Below, piece by piece: positions 1-6,559 of a stretch of DNA of 10,236 nt. The stretch is from CAIWHR01 sp040006895. GTDB lineage: Bacteria > Pseudomonadota > Gammaproteobacteria > Burkholderiales > Casimicrobiaceae. Each line of letters begins with the position of its first letter. Position 1 is the first letter of the stretch. Below the pieces are notes generated by a model. The model saw only the letters and a program-made list of their open reading frames with translations, made no database searches and was not told the origin of the DNA. Location: positions 1 to 10,236 of the forward strand of contig JBDTWB010000146.1 of NCBI GenBank assembly GCA_040006895.1, read 5' to 3'. Both the position numbers and the translations under genes were made by a program.

Positions 1-15
1 AAGCGAACGAGAATT

Positions 16-93
16 TGGTGCGCCCGGCAGGATTTGAACCCACGACCCCCTGGTTCGTAGCCAGGTACTCTAATCCAACTGAGCTACGGGCGC
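16..93 (-). tRNA. tRNA-Arg (anticodon ACG)
   Basis: Read on the minus strand this folds as a complete cloverleaf. The acceptor stem is GCGCCCG (93-87) with CGGGCGC (26-20), followed by an A discriminator and an encoded CCA (18-16). The anticodon stem is CCTGG (65-61) with CCAGG (53-49), enclosing the loop CTACGAA (60-54). The anticodon ACG (58-56) reads CGN arginine codons; in bacteria A34 of this tRNA is normally converted to inosine by TadA. The T loop is TTCAAAT on a five-pair stem that includes two G-U pairs. The D arm has the usual GCTC/GAGT stem and a GG in its loop. The genomically encoded CCA fits a beta- or gammaproteobacterium. The gene lies 20 bp downstream of the phospholipase D gene on the same strand but appears to have its own promoter. 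Confidence 0.97.
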
Positions 94-103
94 GAAGCTT
101 GGA

Positions 104-132
104 ATTATAGCAGCTAGGCCCCCGGCTCGCCA
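104..132 (-). promoter_or_regulatory. Putative sigma70 promoter of tRNA-Arg
   Basis: The minus strand carries a perfect TATAAT (109-104) ten bases before the mature tRNA 5' end at 93, so transcription would start about 7 nt after the box with only a few leader bases. With a 17-bp spacer the -35 hexamer would be TGGCGA (132-127), which matches TTGACA at only three of six positions. The -10 box fills the short gap between the phospholipase D stop codon (116-114) and the tRNA. The -35 would lie inside the end of that gene. The -10 is an exact match in otherwise very GC-rich DNA; the -35 assignment is weak. Confidence 0.72.
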
Positions 133-1670
133 CTTCCCGGGCGGCTGGGCGGGGGCACCTCCCGCCCGACCCCACGGATCGGCGTCACCACCCCGGTGAT
201 CTCGTCCGGCGCAGCAGTCGCCATGCGCCGCAGCTTCCACGCCTTCCACAACGTCGCCAAGCCCAGCCAGCCTGCCGCCAGTGCGATGGGCACGGCCAGC
301 ACCAGCGGCCATATCAGCGCCACGACCGCGACAGCCATGGCTGCGATCGCCAGGTGGACCAGCAGTCCCGCTTCCGCGGGCCCCAGCAGCCGGCGATTGG
401 TGAGCGCGGCACCAAGGGCGCTGCCGACACTCATCGCGCCTGCGGCAGCCCGCGCAGCACTGCCGGCCCGCGAGCGCCGCGGCCGACCGGGCCCGCGACG
501 GGCGCCCTCGCCCGCCATGCCCACCCGGTTGCCCCGTGTCAGCACGATCTCGGTGGCGTTGGCGAGGTCTTCCTCATAAAGGTCGGCGAGCTGCTCGGCG
601 AGCTTCGGGTCCTCGATGGCGACATCCAGCTCCCAGTTGTGCGTCCAGCTCGCAAAATTGAGGTTGGTCGAGCCTACGCGCGCCCATAGCCCGTCGGCGA
701 CTGCCGACTTCGCATGCAGCATCGAGCCGTTCCATTCGAACACCCGCACGCCACCAGCGAGGAGCGGCCGGTAGCCGGCGCGCGACAGCGGCTGCAGCGC
801 GGGAATGTCACTCGCACCGGGCACCAGCAGGCGCACGTCCACACCGTCCTGGGCAGCGGCGCACAGCGCCTGGATGTACGCCGACACACCGACGAAGTAC
901 GCGTCGGTAAGCCATAGATACTCGCGCGCCGCGGAGGCGATCACCTGGTCAAGGCGAAATACGCCGGCGGCGTTGGGTACACCGGCAACGACCCGAAGGC
1001 CCGCGTCGCCGGTCTCGGCGAGCTGGTCGAGCGGGACGATCTCGTCGGCCGGAATGGTCTCACCGGTGGCCGCACGCCACGCCTGCACAAAAGCATCCTG
1101 CAGCGCATCCAGTGCGGGGCCGGTGATCTCCACGCCGGTGTCACGCCAGGGATCCAGCCGGCGACTCGGGTCACCCTGCCAGCGCGCGGAGATGCACAGG
1201 CCCGAGACGAACGCGACCCGGCCGTCGACGATGATCTGCTTGCGATGGTCGCGCGAAAGCCATTCGAGCGGCGCATCGAAACGAAATGGATTGAAGCACG
1301 CGACGCGCGCCCCAGCCTTGCGCAGCGCCTCCCAGAGACGACCCGACCGCGGTGTCCCCAGCCAGTCGTAGAGCACCCGTACCCGGACCCCGGCCCGCGC
1401 CTTCTGCACGAGGGCCGACGTGAATTCGCGCCCGACGGCATCGTCGGCAAAGATGTACTGCTCGACGAAAACCGTGTGCTCGGCGGCACGGATCGCGTCC
1501 AGCCAGGCCGGAAAGTTCTCCGCGGCGTCGCGCAATACCCGGACGGCATTGCCGTCGATGCGCGGCGCGCCCGTGGCCCGGGCAAGGGTTACATCGGCAA
1601 GGCCGAGCCGGGTGGCGACATCATCGGGACGCCGAGGCCGGCGCACCGACGCGGCGCGAGGGATGCTCAT
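114..1670 (-). CDS. Phospholipase D / cardiolipin synthase-like protein with C-terminal membrane segments
   Basis: A 518-aa member of the phospholipase D superfamily, which makes or cleaves phosphodiester bonds in phospholipids. Bacterial two-domain members are mostly cardiolipin synthases that join two phosphatidylglycerols, or phosphatidylglycerol and phosphatidylethanolamine. Two catalytic HKD motifs are intact. The first has H142, K144 and D149, then the strand VAFVSG. The second has H319, K321 and D326, then GSTNLN at 333-338. The catalytic core (about 40-375) resembles the soluble ClsB type. After it comes a basic, Gly/Arg/Ala-rich stretch (about 388-412) and then hydrophobic segments around 434-474, so the membrane anchor is C-terminal, whereas ClsA has its membrane helices at the N-terminus. 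The ATG at 1670 is preferred because the first domain follows directly, although no strong ribosome-binding site is seen. It starts 29 bp after the antiporter gene, so the two are probably co-transcribed. The exact substrate is not shown by the sequence. Confidence 0.9.
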   Translation of the reverse strand: MSIPRAASVRRPRRPDDVATRLGLADVTLARATGAPRIDGNAVRVLRDAAENFPAWLDAIRAAEHTVFVEQYIFADDAVGREFTSALVQKARAGVRVRVLYDWLGTPRSGRLWEALRKAGARVACFNPFRFDAPLEWLSRDHRKQIIVDGRVAFVSGLCISARWQGDPSRRLDPWRDTGVEITGPALDALQDAFVQAWRAATGETIPADEIVPLDQLAETGDAGLRVVAGVPNAAGVFRLDQVIASAAREYLWLTDAYFVGVSAYIQALCAAAQDGVDVRLLVPGASDIPALQPLSRAGYRPLLAGGVRVFEWNGSMLHAKSAVADGLWARVGSTNLNFASWTHNWELDVAIEDPKLAEQLADLYEEDLANATEIVLTRGNRVGMAGEGARRGPGRPRRSRAGSAARAAAGAMSVGSALGAALTNRRLLGPAEAGLLVHLAIAAMAVAVVALIWPLVLAVPIALAAGWLGLATLWKAWKLRRMATAAPDEITGVVTPIRGVGREVPPPSRPGSGEPGA

Positions 1671-1699
1671 CGTGGAACCCGTTGCATGGGGGCGTGGCC

Positions 1700-3508
1700 T
1701 CAGCCCGCGGATGGCGCGGGGACCGGGCCGCGATTCTTGGGCTGCCGGCGTCGCTGCGCCGCGTCGACCTCGAACAGGTCCTTGAGCTGGGCCGATGCTT
1801 CCATGGTCGTCTGAATGTACTTTTCCTCGTCGTGGTGCACCGCGTACTGCACTTCGAGCTGCTTGCGGTCGTGTTGCTCGAAAAACGCGATCGCCTGGTC
1901 GGCGCTCTCGCGGTCGACGCCCGCCTGGATCAGGGCCGCACGGGCGATCACCAGGCTCGCCGGGAACGTCTCCCGCTCGATCAGCTTGATCCCCAGGTCG
2001 CGGAGCGCGAAATAGTGCACGCGGTTGCGGGCGCGGGCAATGATCGGCAGGTTCGGAAAGTGCTCGCGCACGACATGGGCGGCGCGCATCGAACTCTCGA
2101 CATCGTCGATGGCCAGGACGAACAGTTTGGCCTGGCTCGCCTTGGCCGCCGTCAGGAGGTCAAGCCGCGAGGCGTCGCCGTAATACACCTTTGAACCGAA
2201 CTTGCGCACGAAATCGACCTGCTGATAGCTCGATTCCAGAACCGTGAACGGAATGCCGCTCATGCTCAGAACCCGCGACACGATCTGGCCGAACCGCCCG
2301 TAGCCGGCGATGATCACCGGGTTGGCGGCCGCGTCGATGGTGTCGAACTCCGGCTCGCGACGGCGTTCCAGCCAGCGTTCGAGCAGGTGCTCATGCAACA
2401 GGAACGTGAGCGGCGCGAGCAGCATCGACACCGTAACCACGAGCACCAGGAGCTGCCCCGTCTCGTCGGGAAAGAGCGCATAGCCCGACGCCGCCGCAAA
2501 CAGCACGAACGCGAACTCGCCGCCCTGCGCCAGAAGCACGGCGACCCGCTGGCTGGTTTCACCCCCGACCCCGGCGACGCGCAGGATGACCGCGAGCAGT
2601 GCTCCCTTGACGATCATGAGGCCCAGGGCGAGACCGGCGACGACCAGCGGCGCGCTCGCGAGCAGGGTGAGGTTGGCGCTCATGCCGACCGCCATGAAAA
2701 AGAGACCGAGCAGCAGGCCCTTGAAAGGTTCGACGTGGGCCTGAAGCTCGTGCCGGAATTCCGAATCGGCCAGCAGTACGCCGGCGAGGAAGGCCCCGAG
2801 GGACATCGACAGGCCAATCGCCTGCATGGTCAGCGATGCGCCGATCACAATGAACAGCGCGGCGGCGGTGAATACTTCCTGGCCCCCGTAGCGCGCCACT
2901 AGCTTGAGTGCCGGGCGCACCAGCAGCCGGCTCGCGACCACGACCACCGCCACCGCGGCGATCCCCTTGACAGCGGCCACCCATCCACCGCTGGTCTGCT
3001 CACCCGAGAGCAGCGGCATCAACGTGAGCAACGGTATGACTGCGAGATCCTGGAACAGCAGCACCGCGAAGGCCGTGCGGCCGTGGACGGTATCGAGCTC
3101 GTTGCGCTCGCCCAGTGACGACAGGACCAGCGCCGTCGACGACATGGCCAGTCCGAAACCAACCAGCACTCCCGCCTGCCAGGTCAGGCCGAGCTTGAAG
3201 GCTATGACGGTCAGCAGGCTACCGGTCACCATGACCTGCGCGCCGCCATAGCCGAATACCCGGCGCCGGAGCGCCCACAGCCGTGCGGGCTCGAGCTCCA
3301 GGCCCACCAGGAACAGCAGCAGCACCACGCCCAGCTCGGCGAAGTGCAACGTCGTCTCGACCTCGCTCACCAACCGGAACCCCCATGGACCGATGACCGC
3401 ACCGGCGGCGAGATAGCCGAGTACCGCACCGAGCTTGAGGCGGCGGAAGATCGGCACGAGGATCACGGCCGTACCGAGGAAGATCGCGGCTTGCAGGAGC
3501 AAAGGCAT
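1700..3508 (-). CDS. Kef-type monovalent cation:proton antiporter with RCK domain (CPA2 family)
   Basis: A 602-aa inner-membrane transporter of the CPA2 family, about the length of KefB/KefC. Residues 1-375 form roughly 12-13 transmembrane helices of the Na+/H+ exchanger fold. They include the QD pair typical of Kef proteins in the helix FQDLAVIPL (152-160) and the conserved PFKGLLLGLFFMAVGM region (261-276). Residues 396-515 form an RCK_N (TrkA-N) Rossmann domain with the nucleotide-binding loop GYGRFG (402-407) and the motif YYGDASRLDLL. Family members exchange K+ or Na+ for H+ and are gated by nucleotides or glutathione adducts through this domain. The frame is open further upstream, but the ATG at 3508 is chosen because the first helix starts at once (MPLLLQAAIFLG) and the upstream extension is polar and unlike any Kef protein. 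No KefF/KefG-type quinone oxidoreductase subunit is adjacent, and the acidic regulatory loop is altered (see findings), so glutathione gating cannot be assumed. Confidence 0.92.
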   Translation of the reverse strand: MPLLLQAAIFLGTAVILVPIFRRLKLGAVLGYLAAGAVIGPWGFRLVSEVETTLHFAELGVVLLLFLVGLELEPARLWALRRRVFGYGGAQVMVTGSLLTVIAFKLGLTWQAGVLVGFGLAMSSTALVLSSLGERNELDTVHGRTAFAVLLFQDLAVIPLLTLMPLLSGEQTSGGWVAAVKGIAAVAVVVVASRLLVRPALKLVARYGGQEVFTAAALFIVIGASLTMQAIGLSMSLGAFLAGVLLADSEFRHELQAHVEPFKGLLLGLFFMAVGMSANLTLLASAPLVVAGLALGLMIVKGALLAVILRVAGVGGETSQRVAVLLAQGGEFAFVLFAAASGYALFPDETGQLLVLVVTVSMLLAPLTFLLHEHLLERWLERRREPEFDTIDAAANPVIIAGYGRFGQIVSRVLSMSGIPFTVLESSYQQVDFVRKFGSKVYYGDASRLDLLTAAKASQAKLFVLAIDDVESSMRAAHVVREHFPNLPIIARARNRVHYFALRDLGIKLIERETFPASLVIARAALIQAGVDRESADQAIAFFEQHDRKQLEVQYAVHHDEEKYIQTTMEASAQLKDLFEVDAAQRRRQPKNRGPVPAPSAG

Positions 3509-3816
3509 GGTGGGTCCGCGCGGAGGCGAAAAGAGCACTAGCTTAGGCGATCGGTGCCGCGTCGGCGTGCCGAAGCTTAGCGGCGGCACATCGAAAGCAC
3601 GAGGCCGCGTGCCGCAACGGACCTGGCAAGGCCCAGGTGGCCTGCACCATGCCCCGGCGCGATTGGCGAACAAACCGGGGCGGGACCCGTGCCTTTGGCG
3701 TCGCATTGCGGCCCGCCCATCGGCCAGCCGGGGCGCGCGTCCATGCCGGCCGACGATGCCAGGACCTTTCTGGCATACTCCGCCCCCTCACCCACCGTCG
3801 GGGCGCAGACGCGGCA
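3509..3816. other. Divergent intergenic region between antiporter and kinase genes
   Basis: These 308 bp separate two diverging genes and should hold both promoters. No convincing TTGACA/TATAAT pair is visible on either strand. On the minus strand two AT-richer spots with CTAAGCT occur near 3537-3545 and 3575-3581 and are weak -10 candidates for the antiporter. On the plus strand CATACT (3774-3779) is a weak -10 candidate for the kinase with no recognisable -35. A perfect 7-bp inverted repeat overlaps that candidate. Frames on both strands run open through here without codons or residues that look like a protein; I treat them as extensions of the flanking genes without coding meaning. Confidence 0.6.
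3756..3776. repeat. 7-bp inverted repeat upstream of the kinase operon
   Basis: ATGCCAG (3756-3762) and CTGGCAT (3770-3776) are perfect reverse complements separated by the 7-base loop GACCTTT. The repeat lies 40 bp before the kinase start codon and its right arm runs into CATACT, the best AT-rich -10-like hexamer in the region. It could be an operator for a dimeric regulator or a small leader hairpin. A 7-bp arm in GC-rich DNA can also occur by chance. Confidence 0.45.
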
Positions 3817-5466
3817 ATGGCACCGCCACAAGGGAATAACGTAGTCGAGCGATTGGGGCGTTACCAGATCCGCGAGCTCGTCGGTGAAGGGGCGATGGCC
3901 ACGGTGTACAAGGCCTACGATCCCGAGATCAATCGCACCATCGCGGTCAAGCTGCTGAAATCCCAGCTGCGCGAGGACAACGAGTATCACGCCCGCTTCC
4001 TGCGGGAAGCGAAGGGCGCGGGGGTCCTGTCGCATCCGAACATCGTGACGGTGTTCGACGTTGGCGAGGACCACAACCATCCGTACATCGCGATGGAGCT
4101 CGTCGACGGGCCCACCCTGGCCGACTACCTGCGCGAGCGCAAAACGCTAGGCACCGGGGAAATCCTGCAGATCGGCATCGAGCTGACCCGCGCCCTCGGC
4201 TATGCCCACCGCAAGGGCATCGTCCATCGCGACGTCAAGCCCGGCAACATCATGCTCTCGAGCGACCGCCACACCGTCAAGGTCGCCGATTTCGGAATCT
4301 GTCGCATCGACGACAGCGACGCCACGCAGCAGACCCAGATCGGCAATGTGCTCGGCACGCCGCACTACATGTCGCCGGAGCAGGTGCTCGGCCAGAAGGT
4401 CGACGCGCGCTCCGATCTCTTCTCCGCAGGGGTCGTGCTCTACCAGCTCCTGACCGGAACCCTGCCGTTCGAGGGCGATACGCTCATCAGCGTCGCCTAC
4501 AAGATCACCAAGGCGGAGCCCGCGCCGATCGACAAGGTCCGCCCGGACCTGCCGCACAGCCTGCGTCGAGTGATCGAGCGCGCGCTGCGCAAGCAGCCCG
4601 AGAAGCGGTTCCAGTCGGGCGAGGAGTTCGCCAAGGCCCTCGAGGGAATCGCTGCGGAGCTCGCCGAGGAAGACAAGACCAAGGATGGTCGCGGACGGAT
4701 GATGTCGCTCGGCGCGCGCTGGGCGATCACCATGGCGGCGCTGGTCGCCATCACCATGACCGTGACCGCGTTGGTGCTGTACAAGCAGCAATACGGCGCG
4801 ATGATGGATCAGGTGAAGGATTATGGCGGCTCGCTCGCCAAGTTCATGGCCTCGCAAAATGCGGTGCCTTTGCTCTCGGAGGACTGGGCGGCCATCGAGG
4901 TCTTCGTTCAGGAGACGGCGAGCGGCCAGGACTTCGACAGCCTGCTCGTGATCGACCACGACGGGGTGATCCGGGGCAGCAGGGACCCCGCCCAAATCGG
5001 TGCCAAGTTCACCCTGCAGGGCGCGAGCCCGTTGCGTTCGGCCGACCCCAGCGTCCAGGTGAATCGGCTGCAGCGTACGACTGGTCCCGACGTGCTCGAC
5101 TTCGCCGCACCGATCCTTTTCCAGAACAAGAACATCGGCGTGGTGCACCTAAGCCTCATCGAGGCGCCGCTGACCCGCGTCGCCAACCTGATGCTGGTGC
5201 TGCTCGCGGTACTTACGGTGGTCACTACCGCGGCGGTGGCGCTGGGAGCGTACCTCATGGCCCGCCGGTTGTCGGGCGTCGTCCGGGTCATGAAGGCCTC
5301 GCTGGTCGAGCTTGGGACCGGACGCTACGACTATCGCATCGCCGAAACCCGCAACGATGAATTCGGCGATCTCTTCACGACCTTCGACGCCACTGCCGCA
5401 GCGCTCGAGGCGCGTCATGATCCACAAGGCGCCAAGCCACCCGACGCTCCGGCCGCGGCGCCTTGA
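3817..5466 (+). CDS. Membrane Ser/Thr protein kinase with periplasmic sensor and HAMP domain (PpkA-like role in T6SS)
   Basis: A 549-aa Hanks-type kinase with all catalytic elements. These are the glycine loop GEGAMATV (23-30), K45, E64 in helix C, HRDVKPGN (137-144), DFG (158-160), the activation loop with a Thr/Ser-rich stretch (167-173), GTPHYMSPEQ (180-189), D200 and a conserved R264. The kinase domain ends near 285. A transmembrane helix follows (about 303-321), then a roughly 130-residue extracytoplasmic domain that looks like a single Cache/PAS-type sensor (LLVIDHDGVIRGS, 376-388). A second helix (about 456-480) leads to a HAMP-like segment (482-534, with NDEFGDLFTTFDATAAAL) and a short Pro/Ala tail. 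In T6SS clusters a kinase of this class (PpkA) phosphorylates the FHA protein to trigger assembly. FHA and PP2C genes lie about 3-4 kb away in this window, supporting that role, but PpkA of Pseudomonas has a different C-terminal (von Willebrand A) region. ATG 3817 is chosen because the kinase domain starts shortly after it; the ribosome-binding site is weak. Confidence 0.93.
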   Translation: MAPPQGNNVVERLGRYQIRELVGEGAMATVYKAYDPEINRTIAVKLLKSQLREDNEYHARFLREAKGAGVLSHPNIVTVFDVGEDHNHPYIAMELVDGPTLADYLRERKTLGTGEILQIGIELTRALGYAHRKGIVHRDVKPGNIMLSSDRHTVKVADFGICRIDDSDATQQTQIGNVLGTPHYMSPEQVLGQKVDARSDLFSAGVVLYQLLTGTLPFEGDTLISVAYKITKAEPAPIDKVRPDLPHSLRRVIERALRKQPEKRFQSGEEFAKALEGIAAELAEEDKTKDGRGRMMSLGARWAITMAALVAITMTVTALVLYKQQYGAMMDQVKDYGGSLAKFMASQNAVPLLSEDWAAIEVFVQETASGQDFDSLLVIDHDGVIRGSRDPAQIGAKFTLQGASPLRSADPSVQVNRLQRTTGPDVLDFAAPILFQNKNIGVVHLSLIEAPLTRVANLMLVLLAVLTVVTTAAVALGAYLMARRLSGVVRVMKASLVELGTGRYDYRIAETRNDEFGDLFTTFDATAAALEARHDPQGAKPPDAPAAAP

Positions 5467-5473
5467 GCCCAAC

Positions 5474-6556
5474 GTGAGAGCATTGCCGCATTTGTCGTCG
5501 GGGCTATCCGGAGCGCTGCCGGCGCTGCTGGCGCTGCTGGCGCTGCTGGCCGCCGCAGGATGTGCAACGCCGCCACCGCCGCCGGCATCCTCGCCGGCCG
5601 CCCCGGTCGCACGGGCGCCGGCGTCCGAACCGGTACGGGTCGAGCCCGGCCCGCTGATCGCCCGGGACGACGATTTTGTCATCGTTCGGGTCGGCGAAGG
5701 CGAGGATCTCGCCGCTCTCGCCAAGCGCTACCTGGGCTCGGCGCAGCAGGCGTGGCGCATCGCCGAGTTCAATGGTGTCGAGCGCGTCCAGCGTGGCCAG
5801 ACGGTCGTCGTGCCCCTGCGCGTTGCCAATCCCATCGGGGTGCACGTCAATGGTTTCCAGACCATTCCCATCCTCTGCTACCACCGCTTCGGTCCCAAAA
5901 CCAGCAAGCTGACGGTCGGCAAGGGCGCGTTCGAGGCGCAGATGGATTATCTCGCGAGGAACGGCTATCACGTGGTGCCGCTGGAGCGAGTCCGCGCCTT
6001 CCTGGATGCGCACCAGGCACTGCCGGCGCGCACGGTCGCGATCACCATCGATGATGGCTACCGCTCGACGTACGAGATCGCCTTTCCGGTGCTGAAGAAG
6101 TTCGGTTTTCCGGCAACGGTGTTCCTGTACAGCGATTTCGTGGGTGCCTCCGACGCGCTCACCTGGGGCCAGATGAAGGAAATGCTCGGCTCGGGCCTGG
6201 TGGAAATCCAGCCGCATTCGAAATCCCATGCCAATCTCACCCAGCGGCTACCCGACGAAAGCGAAGTTCGGTATCGCGACAGGGTACGCCGCGAAGTCGA
6301 TGCGCCGGTGGCGGTCATCAAGGAGCGGCTCGATCTTCCGAGCAACGTGTTTGCGTACCCCTATGGCGACGTCAATGACGTCGTCGTCGGCGAGCTCGTC
6401 CGGGCCAACGTCCACACCGGCGTGACCGTCACACCGGGCGGCAACGCCTTCTTTGCCTACCCGTACATGCTTCGGCGGACGATGATCTTCGGCGATCAGG
6501 ATCTCGACGCGTTCAAGGCCAAGCTCGCCACGTTCGCAGCCCTCCCGGGTCGCTAG
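5474..6556 (+). CDS. LysM and NodB polysaccharide deacetylase lipoprotein
   Basis: A 360-aa protein if read from GTG 5474, seven bases after the kinase stop. It begins with a strong lipoprotein signal: a Leu/Ala-rich core (13-26) ending in the lipobox AAGC with Cys30. A Pro/Ala-rich linker follows, then a LysM domain (about 67-115, FVIVRVGEGEDLAALAKRYLG). The rest is a NodB-type deacetylase domain (about 130-350). Its metal and catalytic motifs are present: TIDDGY with D193/D194, HSKSH with H248 and H252, and AYPYGD (294-299). The family removes N- or O-acetyl groups from polysaccharides such as peptidoglycan or exopolysaccharide. LysM suggests binding to peptidoglycan, and the lipobox places it at the outer membrane or periplasm. 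An in-frame ATG at 5417, overlapping the kinase by 50 bp, has the better ribosome-binding site (GAGG, 6 nt upstream) but would give an unusually long 48-residue signal region, so the start is uncertain. It is operonic with the kinase and the next gene. Confidence 0.9.
   Translation: MRALPHLSSGLSGALPALLALLALLAAAGCATPPPPPASSPAAPVARAPASEPVRVEPGPLIARDDDFVIVRVGEGEDLAALAKRYLGSAQQAWRIAEFNGVERVQRGQTVVVPLRVANPIGVHVNGFQTIPILCYHRFGPKTSKLTVGKGAFEAQMDYLARNGYHVVPLERVRAFLDAHQALPARTVAITIDDGYRSTYEIAFPVLKKFGFPATVFLYSDFVGASDALTWGQMKEMLGSGLVEIQPHSKSHANLTQRLPDESEVRYRDRVRREVDAPVAVIKERLDLPSNVFAYPYGDVNDVVVGELVRANVHTGVTVTPGGNAFFAYPYMLRRTMIFGDQDLDAFKAKLATFAALPGR
5522..5548 (+). repeat. Three tandem 9-bp units in the signal-peptide core
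   Basis: The unit GCGCTGCTG occurs three times without change (5522-5530, 5531-5539, 5540-5548). It encodes the Ala-Leu-Leu repeats that form the hydrophobic core of the deacetylase lipoprotein signal. Gain or loss of a unit would keep the frame and change the core length by three residues. Confidence 0.85.
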
Positions 6557-6559
6557 GCC

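Noticed and set aside
3509..3706. 66-residue N-terminal extension of the antiporter frame
   Set aside because: Polar and Arg/Pro-rich, unlike any Kef N-terminus. The first membrane helix starts right after ATG 3508.
3771..3786. Sigma54-type promoter (TGGC...GC) upstream of the kinase
   Set aside because: TGGC at 3771-3774 is present, but the GC dinucleotide is not at the required 10-base spacing from GG.
4147..5148. Long open frame on the minus strand opposite the kinase gene
   Set aside because: It is the mirror of a clear kinase reading frame in GC-rich DNA, is rich in Arg/His/Leu without a recognisable domain, and has no start signal.
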